DNA of 45,309 bases, from contig CACZYC010000015.1 of assembly GCA_902785365.1 (NCBI GenBank), positions 1-45,309 of the forward strand. Reading direction: 5' to 3'. Origin of the DNA: an uncultured Ruminococcus sp. (GTDB lineage: Bacteria > Bacillota > Clostridia > Oscillospirales > Acutalibacteraceae). Shown one piece after another: positions 33,975 through 42,493 of this stretch; the first letter of the stretch is position 1; every line of letters starts with the position of its first letter. A model generated the notes under the pieces. That model was not told the origin of the DNA. It saw only the letters and a program-made list of their open reading frames with translations, and did no database searches. The position numbers and the translations under genes are program-made.

Positions 33975-36900
33975 TAATATTGCGCTAAAAATATCAGCAC
34001 GTCTGTTAAATGAATCAAATATATGTATCGGATCAGGATTTCTATTTGTTCCGTCAGAAAACAAGGCATATTTTTTCACTGCCGCTCATGTAATAAATAA
34101 CTCAAGCTCAGAGAAGTTCATTTTGGAAGCATATCACGAAAGCCCTGAAAATAACGAGGAATACATATTTTTTGCAGATAAAGACGATTTCAAAATTCAT
34201 CCCTCTTTTCCAAATAACTTTGATAATGGGTTCACTCCTTATGACATAGCGGGATTAGAAATAGAAAAAAGAGACTGGATGAAAGACATTCCCGAATTTT
34301 TTGTAGCTGCTCCGCGCAACGGCATATCGACTGTAAGCGTAGGATATCCTCAGAACACTTATGACAAAGATATCCCTTTCGCAAACCTGATAACGAACTC
34401 AAATGTTCAATTCACGGAACCTAAATATCAGAGAACTTCCCTTATTCTGACTGATTCCACATTAAGCCGTGCTGATTTGGCTAACGATTTAAAAGGAATG
34501 TCGGGAAGCTGTTTTATGTTTGGAGATAATTGTGTCACAGGAATTTGGATTTCGGGTCAGGGGGCAATAGCTTTAGGCGGAAAAATAAACGGATTAACCG
34601 AGGACGCTATCATCGACTTGTGCTCTGAAAACTCCTGGCCAATTCCTGCGTCAAAATTTATCGAGGAGTACAAAGAAGACGGAAAAACCGCGTTCAGACT
34701 CTCGGATAATGAACCTCGTATGAGCAGAAGCTATATACCCGAATCCGAATCAAGCCTATATCATTATGCAAAAGATAATATCAAAAGCCAGCTTCAGGCA
34801 ATTGATACAAAGCTTAAAAATTTAGAATTTGAAGATGTTATTAAAGATTGTGATAATCTAAAAGAAACTTTAGGCAAACTAAGTGACTGCGAAACCGAAA
34901 AAAGCATAGTCGCAACCTATAAAGCCTACGCACTCCTTTACAACGGAGATATAGCGGGAGCAAAGGAAACTCTTGACGGTTACGAAGATTATCCTTCAGA
35001 ACAAAAAGCGGTTGCCTATATGGTGTTTACTGAAATTGAATTAAGGCAAAACAACATACAAGCTGCTAAAGATTTTATAACAAGGGCTAAAGAAAGCGGC
35101 GGCGAAAAATCTCAGGTAATTATTTTGGGGAAATATTTATCGATACTGGAGGATACGAACATTGAACTTTCCTCCGCAATTAAATTAATGGAATATACTG
35201 TCAAAGATATTGAAATGACTGCAAAGGAATGGCAGCAGTATTACTGTATACTTAGCAACATTTGTGTTATAAAATATAGAGATTTTGATAATGCAATATC
35301 CTATCTCAACAAAGCATACTCAATTGCGGGTGATAAAGCCTTGTTACTTACGATAGGTCAATGCTACTATCAAAAGGCTGAATTATCTTTTCCTAGCGCA
35401 GACTATCCTTCATTTGACTATGCTGTCCAGTATTTTTCGCAATATCTGTCCTACTGTGATGAAACCGCAAAACATAGTTTTTACATCGTTTCTGGAGTAC
35501 AATATATTAACTCTCTTTTAATGATACATAATAACAGAGAAATACTCGATAATATTGATAGTGTTATAGATGTATGCTCTGACGAAGCTGCAATTTCTCA
35601 GCTTCAGAGAATTAAGCTGAGAACCCAGACTTTACTCGGAGAAGCTTCTATCTCAGACTTTAAAAACACATCTGAAATTGACAAAAAAATTGTTCTATTA
35701 TCAAAGGAATTCGAGGATGTCAGCGCTTCATATCAGCAATTGCTAAACAACAAATACGCTATAGATTTCAACGAAAAAAAGGGGCATATAATTCCTGACG
35801 CAGTTCGACTGGAGAATAAAAAAGAAACGGCGTTTCACAAAGCGGAACAGCGTGATTTAGCAGATAGAACCATAGCTTTTATTGACAAATACTGCACAGA
35901 GGAAAACTCGGACATATTCTCTCCCCTATATTATAATGTTATAATGCTTGAGATATATCTCAAAAACGTTGATGGCTATAACAGAATCATAAACTGCATA
36001 CCTGAAAAAGCTAGACAAAAAATCAACCTTGACACACTAACTCCTCTTAAATATGAAGTTGAAGGAAATGTTGCCAAAACAATAGAATTATTCAAAGAAA
36101 AGTTAGAAAAGGATTATTCCTACACAAACATACAGGATTTGATTTCGGTTTATATGCGCAACAGTTTGTATGATGAAATTATAGAACTGTACAAAACCGT
36201 ATTAGAAAACAAAACAATAGGCAACTTTCACCGCGATCAACTCATTCAACGTTATATCGATTATCTTTTGTTGCCAAATTGCAATAATGTATTTGCGCTG
36301 GAGGAATATCTTAACTACAGACCTCAGATAAATGATAACGGACTTGTTCAGATATATGATTTACAATTCGATTTCCTTATTGATAATTATAATCATTATG
36401 AAGAAATAAGCAGCTTTTTATCAGAAGAGATAAAAAGTAATCCGTCAGAGATTGCGTTGAGCAACGCGATGACTATCAGTATTTATAACCTTAAAAGCGA
36501 CGAAGCAAGTTATTATTTTCATGAGTTACAACGACGCTTTCCCGACTATGCTAATAGACCGGATAGCGTAGACTGCATTAACACTTACCGAAGCTATACA
36601 GGTACAAACGGAGCTCCTGAGGGAAAATCCACTCTTCTCAACAATCCGAGATTTGATGAAGCTATAAAGAATAACGTTGTTCCGATGATTCAAAACAAAG
36701 ATATATATAATCAATATATTGATAACGGAGTAGCCATAACAGACGCTTATTCACTATACTATCTAGCAAAACAAGGACTGCTTGACAAGTTGGCTGCAAC
36801 CACAAAGGAATTAATTATTCCGTTCTCGGTAATAAAGCTGTACATAAGTGAGCTTAATACATCTAACGATAAAACTATTCATAACATTTTTGACTGGATT

Positions 36901-37131
36901 AACAACAACAAAAACGTTAAACTGTATGAAAGCGAGTTTAAAGCTCAGGCTTCATTCAGAAAAGAGTATGGCGACAATAACTGGGCTCTCAAATCAGCTC
37001 TTTGTATTTCAGTTGAAAAAGACATTCCTGCGATATGTACAATTGTCTGCAGCGACTGTCCGAAAAAACTTTATTCCCAAAGAGCTATTTGGCTGCCTCT
37101 GTTCTTGGACACTATAAATAATAAGGTATAA
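33967..37131 (+). CDS. Trypsin-like protease - TPR array - PIN-like nuclease fusion
   Basis: 1054 residues, no signal peptide, so probably cytoplasmic. Residues 1-235 are a trypsin-like domain with a full triad: His41 in F-F-T-A-A-H-V-I, Asp93 in Y-D-I-A-G-L and Ser179 in G-M-S-G-S. Residues about 255-900 are alpha-helical TPR-like repeats, for example A-Y-A-L-L-Y-N-G-D-I-A-G-A-K-E and D-F-D-N-A-I-S-Y-L-N-K-A-Y. Residues about 920-1054 look like a PIN nuclease: I-T-D-A-Y-S-L-Y-Y-L (Asp926), I-I-P-F-S-V then S-E-L (Glu962), G-D-N-N-W-A-L-K-S-A (Asp1003) and V-C-S-D-C (Asp1030). These are four acidic positions in the expected order. GGAGA precedes ATG 33967. An open frame back to 33835 lies inside the MBL gene and is rejected. 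Candidate effector of an anti-phage or stress-triggered system with the upstream MBL protein. Confidence 0.82.
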   Translation: MDNNIALKISARLLNESNICIGSGFLFVPSENKAYFFTAAHVINNSSSEKFILEAYHESPENNEEYIFFADKDDFKIHPSFPNNFDNGFTPYDIAGLEIEKRDWMKDIPEFFVAAPRNGISTVSVGYPQNTYDKDIPFANLITNSNVQFTEPKYQRTSLILTDSTLSRADLANDLKGMSGSCFMFGDNCVTGIWISGQGAIALGGKINGLTEDAIIDLCSENSWPIPASKFIEEYKEDGKTAFRLSDNEPRMSRSYIPESESSLYHYAKDNIKSQLQAIDTKLKNLEFEDVIKDCDNLKETLGKLSDCETEKSIVATYKAYALLYNGDIAGAKETLDGYEDYPSEQKAVAYMVFTEIELRQNNIQAAKDFITRAKESGGEKSQVIILGKYLSILEDTNIELSSAIKLMEYTVKDIEMTAKEWQQYYCILSNICVIKYRDFDNAISYLNKAYSIAGDKALLLTIGQCYYQKAELSFPSADYPSFDYAVQYFSQYLSYCDETAKHSFYIVSGVQYINSLLMIHNNREILDNIDSVIDVCSDEAAISQLQRIKLRTQTLLGEASISDFKNTSEIDKKIVLLSKEFEDVSASYQQLLNNKYAIDFNEKKGHIIPDAVRLENKKETAFHKAEQRDLADRTIAFIDKYCTEENSDIFSPLYYNVIMLEIYLKNVDGYNRIINCIPEKARQKINLDTLTPLKYEVEGNVAKTIELFKEKLEKDYSYTNIQDLISVYMRNSLYDEIIELYKTVLENKTIGNFHRDQLIQRYIDYLLLPNCNNVFALEEYLNYRPQINDNGLVQIYDLQFDFLIDNYNHYEEISSFLSEEIKSNPSEIALSNAMTISIYNLKSDEASYYFHELQRRFPDYANRPDSVDCINTYRSYTGTNGAPEGKSTLLNNPRFDEAIKNNVVPMIQNKDIYNQYIDNGVAITDAYSLYYLAKQGLLDKLAATTKELIIPFSVIKLYISELNTSNDKTIHNIFDWINNNKNVKLYESEFKAQASFRKEYGDNNWALKSALCISVEKDIPAICTIVCSDCPKKLYSQRAIWLPLFLDTINNKV

Positions 37132-37143
37132 TCCTGTGCTTGG

Positions 37144-39159
37144 TTAATAATTCGCAAAACTGTTAAAAGTGTTTTCAATAAGATATTTCTGATTTAGTGT
37201 CATACCGTTTTTCATCAGCTTTAAAATATTTTTTTGGGTAAGATTATCAGGAAAACGATAGCTATTAACTGAACGCATAAACTTATTCAGCAGTTTGTCA
37301 AGTTCATTTGTATTATCAATGATCCCGCTCATCAATTCTATATCGTCGATTGCATTTTCATCACTGTGAAGAAGAACATTTATATCGACATACATAGCGT
37401 TAATAATTTCAGCCGCGGTTTCGCACTGTTTTTCATTGAGATTAATCCTATTGTCGTTATCCCCTATCCAAACTTCAAGCTCAACACTTTTGTTTATATA
37501 TAAATCGGTAAATGCCATTGAAAAATTTACCCGACCGCGTTGAACCGTTACCGCTTCTATGCTTACCAGTGAAATAATCACAACAGCTGTAACTAAACCC
37601 ACACAAAAACCTAAAAGTATCTCTTTTCTGCGTTTATGTTTATATGCACTCAAATCACAAGTTTTACCTGTCTCATATTCTACACACAAAAACAATGGTT
37701 CCTTTTTTATTTTCAAAACAAGGACAAGCATAATTATAGAAATAATAATTGATAATGCAAGCATACCAACAGAAACCGCTTTTATATCTATGAAAGACAC
37801 ATAAAATTTGATAGAATCCAAAAATGTATTTTCTACAGATAATATATAGTTATTTCGGGAGTTTAATGTTAAAAACATAGTATTTGAAAAAGCGTCGGTC
37901 ATAACTGAATTTGTGTAGTCAAACCTATTTAGCAACATTGTATATTCATCATATTTTTTGTTATAAACATCACTTTTTATGCGCTCAATAACAATCATTT
38001 GTTGGTATGCCGCTCCCGAATAGTTATTGTACAGATATAAGTCGCTATAGCTAAGACGACTTGTATCCAAATAAAAAACTCGTTTATTAGTATTATACAA
38101 TGTATCTGAAGCGTTATCAAAATCATTAAGCCAATCCTTATTATACGTTAACGCTTTGTTGCTTTTCAGTTCCCTGAGATAACCTACATATATATTACTG
38201 TCCTCAGCGCTCCCTTTAGTCAGGCTTTTAGGAATATTAGAAATAACCATAGGAAACAATACAATAACTAATAATAGAAGCGCGCTGAAAAAACCAATTA
38301 TTGTCGATTTTATATCACTGATAAAAAAATTGTTAATTGTTTTTTTGAGATTATTTATATGTTCTTCATAAGTTGAGCAACTCGAACAAAAACCACGATG
38401 TAAAATGCTGCCGCATTTACGACAGTATTTGTCAATAATTAGTGGCGTCTTTGACATTACAGACCTCGGCTCATTATGTATATCCTCTCCACAGCAAGGG
38501 CAGTAATCTCCGTCAAATGCAAGCAAAATTCCACAACCGCGGCAACGTGAAAGTCCGTTGAAATGTGTTTTTATATAGTGATCAAAAAGATATCTGCGGC
38601 GTGAATAATACCCGAAAACAAAAATAGTTAACACTAAAGCTATTATCTCAAGCACTATTGTTCGAAAAATAAAATATTGCGCTTCAGCTAATAAACCCGC
38701 TTGTTCGGGGACACTCAACACTCCGAATTGAGCAAAGTCATTTTGCGAAAGAAAAAGTGAAGGGATCTCCTTTATCGGCAAAGTCAACCAAATATATATT
38801 ACAGATGTAAACACTCCATACATTCTGAACCGAAGAATCCCTGATATTGAAACAAAAAGAATAATGATACTGATTACAAACAAAATAATTGTTACGGGTG
38901 AAGATAGATGTTGTAGTTGAAAAAACACAAATAATATCATAATCGGAATTATCATTTTATGAAATCTCAGAGGTGTCGTTTCTTTACCTAAAAATCTTTT
39001 TCTTTGTCCGTAAAAACAATATATAAATACCGACAAAACAGCCGCTAAAAGTATAAGGGAAACGGAAAACCACACAAAGCTGTTAATTAACTGTTCGTTA
39101 TACTTAAAAACATAGTTCGAGAATTGCAAACTAAAATTTTCTGTATTTGCAAAGTTCAT
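37144..39159 (-). CDS. Multi-spanning membrane protein with two zinc ribbons
   Basis: 671 residues, not recognised as a named family. Hydrophobic segments lie at about 28-50, 68-85, 88-108, 112-128, 165-185, 283-308, 465-490 and 528-550. Between the fifth and sixth, a cytoplasmic-looking loop has two four-cysteine ribbons: Cys206/Cys209/Cys220/Cys223 and Cys246/Cys249/Cys258/Cys261. The segment after residue 310 (about 155 residues) and the C-terminal 120 residues are soluble and probably on one side of the membrane. GGAG is 8 bases before the ATG. It is convergent with the protease-TPR-PIN gene, with only 12 bases between the stops. Function unknown. Zinc-ribbon membrane proteins can be sensors or bind nucleic acid. 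Confidence 0.75.
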   Translation of the reverse strand: MNFANTENFSLQFSNYVFKYNEQLINSFVWFSVSLILLAAVLSVFIYCFYGQRKRFLGKETTPLRFHKMIIPIMILFVFFQLQHLSSPVTIILFVISIIILFVSISGILRFRMYGVFTSVIYIWLTLPIKEIPSLFLSQNDFAQFGVLSVPEQAGLLAEAQYFIFRTIVLEIIALVLTIFVFGYYSRRRYLFDHYIKTHFNGLSRCRGCGILLAFDGDYCPCCGEDIHNEPRSVMSKTPLIIDKYCRKCGSILHRGFCSSCSTYEEHINNLKKTINNFFISDIKSTIIGFFSALLLLVIVLFPMVISNIPKSLTKGSAEDSNIYVGYLRELKSNKALTYNKDWLNDFDNASDTLYNTNKRVFYLDTSRLSYSDLYLYNNYSGAAYQQMIVIERIKSDVYNKKYDEYTMLLNRFDYTNSVMTDAFSNTMFLTLNSRNNYILSVENTFLDSIKFYVSFIDIKAVSVGMLALSIIISIIMLVLVLKIKKEPLFLCVEYETGKTCDLSAYKHKRRKEILLGFCVGLVTAVVIISLVSIEAVTVQRGRVNFSMAFTDLYINKSVELEVWIGDNDNRINLNEKQCETAAEIINAMYVDINVLLHSDENAIDDIELMSGIIDNTNELDKLLNKFMRSVNSYRFPDNLTQKNILKLMKNGMTLNQKYLIENTFNSFANY

Positions 39160-39199
39160 AAATACTTCTCCAATATTATTTTTTCCATTATTTAGAAAT

Positions 39200-39234
39200 C
39201 CGCGTTATAAAGTGATGCTTACTTTATAACGCGG
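39200..39234. other. Perfect 14-bp stem-loop
   Basis: CCGCGTTATAAAGT (39200-39213) and ACTTTATAACGCGG (39221-39234) are exact complements around a 7-base loop. It sits between two leftward genes. A short ATTTCT tract follows on the minus strand, so it may be a weak terminator for the 39267-39953 gene or an mRNA processing hairpin. Confidence 0.6.
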
Positions 39235-39266
39235 TTAAATTATACATTAGTAATAAGTTGTTTCCC

Positions 39267-39953
39267 TTATAAAAAGAATTCAGATGTATCCGGATGAGTT
39301 TTTGCAATTGCAGGGAAAAGTTTATATATTATCAAATCCGATGCACAAGCATAATTACCATTATCTATTAAATTAATTATTTTTTCTGAATAGTATTTTA
39401 TCATTCTTAATTGGTGTCGATAGGAGCCTGTGCTATATCGATTTTCAATATGATCCACCAGTTTGTTTTCAAGATTTTGAGATTCTGTACAGAACTTTTT
39501 CAAAAATGATACTATAGCGTCAATACATTCTTTATGAGCTTGTTTTTTCACATTATACATTTTATAGTCTGGGTCTAAAATGTTATCAACCATTTCCGAA
39601 AACGAAACATCTGGCGGTTGAGAACTGTATATTTGTTTATACAGTCCGCTGATAGAGAAATAAAAATCATTAGCAAGCTCGCTATGCTCATACGTAAGCT
39701 GACTAAACTCTTTTAGTTGTTTTTGATTATGAAGCTTATTGTTTCCATAATCTATAAAAACAGCCGCTATCAATGAAGCAAAAAGACTATACCCTATATT
39801 AGCAAGAACATCTTTTGCAAATTTACAATCACATATTTGTACTACCATAAGAATAACACTTATAACAAGAAGCATTACATATATATAAATCGGTACACTG
39901 AAACATTTTTTTATTTCATTGTATTTTTTCTTAATAAATTTACACCTCTTCAT
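39267..39953 (-). CDS. Small membrane protein with two TM helices and a soluble C-terminal domain
   Basis: 228 residues, not recognised. Two hydrophobic helices near the N-terminus (about 22-42 and 52-72) are followed by a mainly helical hydrophilic domain of about 150 residues with several Tyr and Cys. The arrangement resembles two-TM membrane-anchored accessory proteins found in bacterial conflict loci, but no effector motif is visible. GGAG lies 9 bases before ATG 39953, and a GTG at 39968 is less likely. It follows the nucleotidyltransferase gene in the same direction after 41 bases, suggesting an operon. Confidence 0.65.
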   Translation of the reverse strand: MKRCKFIKKKYNEIKKCFSVPIYIYVMLLVISVILMVVQICDCKFAKDVLANIGYSLFASLIAAVFIDYGNNKLHNQKQLKEFSQLTYEHSELANDFYFSISGLYKQIYSSQPPDVSFSEMVDNILDPDYKMYNVKKQAHKECIDAIVSFLKKFCTESQNLENKLVDHIENRYSTGSYRHQLRMIKYYSEKIINLIDNGNYACASDLIIYKLFPAIAKTHPDTSEFFL

Positions 39954-39994
39954 AGAACTGGTCTCCACTTAATATCTGACAACAGTTAATTATA

Positions 39995-41200
39995 TTAATT
40001 TTTTTTGATCTTCGCGTTTGAAATCTCCATAATGTGATTTACATAATCTGAAAAGTCGCTGTTCATCTTGCCGACATCGCTGACTGAGGACTTTATTGTA
40101 TCGCGCCTGAATATAAGCGCAGCAAATAGTCTGTGTATCCAGCAGAACGGCAACAAGAACGGCAGGTTTTTTAGAATCTTGTAACGCGGTTTCATCTGCG
40201 AATATGTCAGCTGCCAACGGTTCATAAAATACTTTATATTACCCCACAGGGTACGCTTTTCGCCGTGGCCTTTATCATAGTCGAGCACCAAGCGGTTTTC
40301 AGCATTACCAAACGTCGCGTTATTGAACACAAACTCAGCTATCTCAATGAGCTCATCGTCGGGTTTTTCGCCGTCAAAGAAAAAACGGTTGAGCTTTAAT
40401 GTAGTGTCAAGAAAGCCCTCCATTCCAAAACTGTTCAGCTCCTTGCGGATATATTCCATATCAAGCTGCATCTTCTGCGTCATAACATAGATGTCGAGAT
40501 ACTGCCTCAGTCCGCAGCCGCCGAAAGTAAAGTGTTTATACAAGTGACACAACACATGGATAAAGAAGTCGTCTGTTCTGTAAAGATGGAAATATTTATA
40601 TCCATCCTTTAAATCAGTGTGCTTATACGGGTCGTCAAAGTAGCCCTCAAAGTCATAATCATCCGGGAACAAGTCCTTATGCAGTTCAATGTGAATTGAC
40701 GGCTTTTTTACATAACCTATATCGTTATGGTCATCGTCCGTGTTCTTTTCATATCCGTCTTGTAAAAGGATTTGTTCTGCCTCGTTAAACTCTTCTCCTA
40801 CATAAATATCAATATCGGTAAAAGTTCTGAGCGCGGGATTAGGATACAGGTTTTTAAGTATCGCGCCTTTTAAAGGGAGAAAATCGATTCCGGCTTTTTC
40901 GTACTCATCAAACACCTTTTGCCCTGCGAGCTCAAAACGAGCCTCTCTGAGCATATTCAGTTTGTAATCATCCTGAAACTCTTTGAGCTGCTCTGCGGGA
41001 AAACCGAGCTTTTGCAGAGCAATATACGCCATATTTGTGACGTCCTGCCCTTTTTGATACGCGTATAAACCTTCAAGCGTCATACCTTCAGGCATAGCAA
41101 CAGGCTCCGTGCCGTTCAGCACCGAGCTAAGCAATCGGCAAGTGTATACGCCGTATATGAAGTTGTCGCTTAGGTTTTTCATCTCTTTTACCCATACCAT
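39995..41200 (-). CDS. Nucleotidyltransferase family protein (PF14907-like)
   Basis: 401 residues. The core pattern L-P-L-K-G-A-I-L-K-N-L-Y-P-x-P-x-L-R-T-F-T-D-I-D-I-Y-V (about 112-138) is that of the uncharacterised nucleotidyltransferase family with the catalytic D-x-D in T-D-I-D-I. I-H-I-E-L-H-K follows (about 171-177), then H-V-L-C-H-L-Y-K-H-F (about 216) and R-Q-Y-L-D-I-Y. Some family members occur in polysaccharide or natural-product loci. The target is unknown. Start is uncertain: ATG 41200 has no ribosome site, and ATG 41182 has only a GGTAAAAGAG-like upstream sequence. First gene of a leftward trio. Confidence 0.75.
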   Translation of the reverse strand: MVWVKEMKNLSDNFIYGVYTCRLLSSVLNGTEPVAMPEGMTLEGLYAYQKGQDVTNMAYIALQKLGFPAEQLKEFQDDYKLNMLREARFELAGQKVFDEYEKAGIDFLPLKGAILKNLYPNPALRTFTDIDIYVGEEFNEAEQILLQDGYEKNTDDDHNDIGYVKKPSIHIELHKDLFPDDYDFEGYFDDPYKHTDLKDGYKYFHLYRTDDFFIHVLCHLYKHFTFGGCGLRQYLDIYVMTQKMQLDMEYIRKELNSFGMEGFLDTTLKLNRFFFDGEKPDDELIEIAEFVFNNATFGNAENRLVLDYDKGHGEKRTLWGNIKYFMNRWQLTYSQMKPRYKILKNLPFLLPFCWIHRLFAALIFRRDTIKSSVSDVGKMNSDFSDYVNHIMEISNAKIKKN

Positions 41201-41225
41201 ACTGTCAAGAAGTAATTACTAAGTT

Positions 41226-41253
41226 ATTATATCACAAAAATCTAAATAATCAA
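41226..41253 (-). promoter_or_regulatory. Promoter of the nucleotidyltransferase gene
   Basis: On the minus strand, TTGATT (41248-41253) and a perfect TATAAT (41226-41231) are separated by 16 bases. Confidence 0.55.
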
Positions 41254-41272
41254 ATAGAAACACAAATTACTA

Positions 41273-41301
41273 TTGACATAAAAATTATTGTATTATATAA
41301 T
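41273..41301 (+). promoter_or_regulatory. Fully consensus promoter of the mobile-element region
   Basis: A perfect TTGACA (41273-41278), 17 bases, and a perfect TATAAT (41296-41301). There is no reading frame for 400 bases downstream, so the transcript starts with a long leader. Confidence 0.85.
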
Positions 41302-41711
41302 TATATTGGATGTTCTAAGTGTGTTTTGTTTTCTTTGTAATTTTCATAAAATAAATATATATAATAGGTTCAACAATGTTATCAATGAGCGTTGTTGAAT
41401 TAAGGAAAGAATCATTGCAATATTTAACTAGCCTCTACATGAGGTTTTGTTAAGTGTTGCTTTTTTATATAAAAACACCTAAAAAGCGGAGAAACTAACG
41501 GTTTTCTTAGGGGTGCCTTATCGCAAAAGGTTGCTTTGGTGGAATAAATAAACAAAACATAAAATATTGTGTATCATTACAATAATTCACATTTAATAAA
41601 TAAGATTAATTTGCGAGTCCAGTTTACGCACATGGACAGCAAAACTCACACCGTTTGTGCGTACAGTAAGCATATATATTTTGTTGAGTTAACTGAAAGG
41701 AGATGATACGT
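41302..41711 (+). other. Structured 400-base untranslated region with a possible pseudoknot
   Basis: No gene is visible. It contains a TTCAACAA/TTGTTGAA hairpin (41369-41399), a CCTC-TACAT-GAGG hairpin followed by TTTTGTT (about 41432-41450) and a CACCTAA/TTAGGGGTG pairing (about 41476-41515). GTCCA (41617-41621) can pair with TGGAC (41633-41637), while TACGCACA inside that loop (41625-41632) can pair with TGTGCGTA (41656-41663). The last two pairings form an H-type pseudoknot. It ends 32 bases before the ribosome site of a 24-codon ORF. Confidence 0.45.
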
Positions 41712-41786
41712 ATGTTTTCTTATAATTTAGTTAACTGTAACATACTTCAAAATGAGGTTACAAATCAATATATCAAAATCCCCTAA
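41712..41786 (+). CDS. Candidate 24-codon peptide upstream of the winged-helix gene
   Basis: ATG 41712 follows AAAGGAGATGAT at ideal spacing, a stronger ribosome site than that of the next gene. The peptide starts M-F-S-Y-N-L-V-N-C and ends I-K-I-P. It is not recognised. It may be a leader peptide linking the structured upstream RNA to expression of the regulator at 41821, as leader peptides do in some plasmid replication controls. It could also be fortuitous. Confidence 0.4.
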   Translation: MFSYNLVNCNILQNEVTNQYIKIP

Positions 41787-41820
41787 ATCTTTCTCATTAT
41801 TTAATGACTAGTGAGAAAAA

Positions 41821-42285
41821 ATGAAAAGCAGCGAGTATTTTAAATACTTAATGCAAAAATACAAAAAAAGTAATATAAACCTTATTGTGGATACTGGTTT
41901 CGGCGAAACTACCATATCCAAATTAAAAAACCTAAATAATTATATACCAAAAAAATCGACTCTTAAAAGACTAGCGATAAACGGGTTTAATTTGAGTATT
42001 GAAGAGTGCGAAACTTTGTTCAACAATTACGGCTATACGATTATTAATTCCGCTCAAAAAGAGGACAAAATGTTTTTGAAGAGGTTGAGTAATATACATA
42101 GTTCAAAAGTCATTCCACAAAAAGGCAAAAATATAGATACCAAAATACTTACAATAATTAAAAGTAATCCATATATTACCCAGGACGTATTGGCTTATCA
42201 GCTGAACATTTCGGTTTCAACAGTAAGGCGAAGATTTAGAATGCTCAGAATAAAAACCAATTCTAAAAATTTCCAAAATGGATAA
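41821..42285 (+). CDS. Two-HTH DNA-binding regulator
   Basis: 154 residues. The N-terminal half (F-K-Y-L-M-Q-K-Y, then I-V-D-T-G-F-G-E-T-T-I-S-K-L) looks like a degenerate helix-turn-helix of the Cro/C1 type. The C-terminal half (about 108-145) has a clear winged-helix/HTH: I-L-T-I-I-K-S-N-P-Y-I-T-Q-D-V-L-A-Y-Q-L-N-I-S-V-S-T-V-R-R-R, typical of MarR/ArsR/BirA-like recognition helices. Probably controls the mobile-element genes. A weak GTGAG precedes the ATG. A strong terminator follows. Confidence 0.7.
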   Translation: MKSSEYFKYLMQKYKKSNINLIVDTGFGETTISKLKNLNNYIPKKSTLKRLAINGFNLSIEECETLFNNYGYTIINSAQKEDKMFLKRLSNIHSSKVIPQKGKNIDTKILTIIKSNPYITQDVLAYQLNISVSTVRRRFRMLRIKTNSKNFQNG

Positions 42286-42302
42286 TCGAATAACAATCAT
42301 AG

Positions 42303-42332
42303 AATTCCGACCACAATGGTCGGAATTTTTTT
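42303..42332 (+). terminator. Strong intrinsic terminator
   Basis: AATTCCGACCA (42303-42313) pairs with TGGTCGGAATT (42317-42327) around CAA and runs into seven T. The remaining 42333-42493 is AT-rich leader sequence before the VirD4-like gene. Confidence 0.9.
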
Positions 42333-42493
42333 CGCTCATTTTTATTCGCTCATAATATTTTAATTACTTAATAAGTTGGCATTATTTCTTAGTTTATGCG
42401 ATTTATTGTAATTGTGTGTCAAGCATTTTTTTGTATGATAAAATTTAATTAACCTCGAGGCTACTAATTTATAATACAAGGAGAAATACAACT

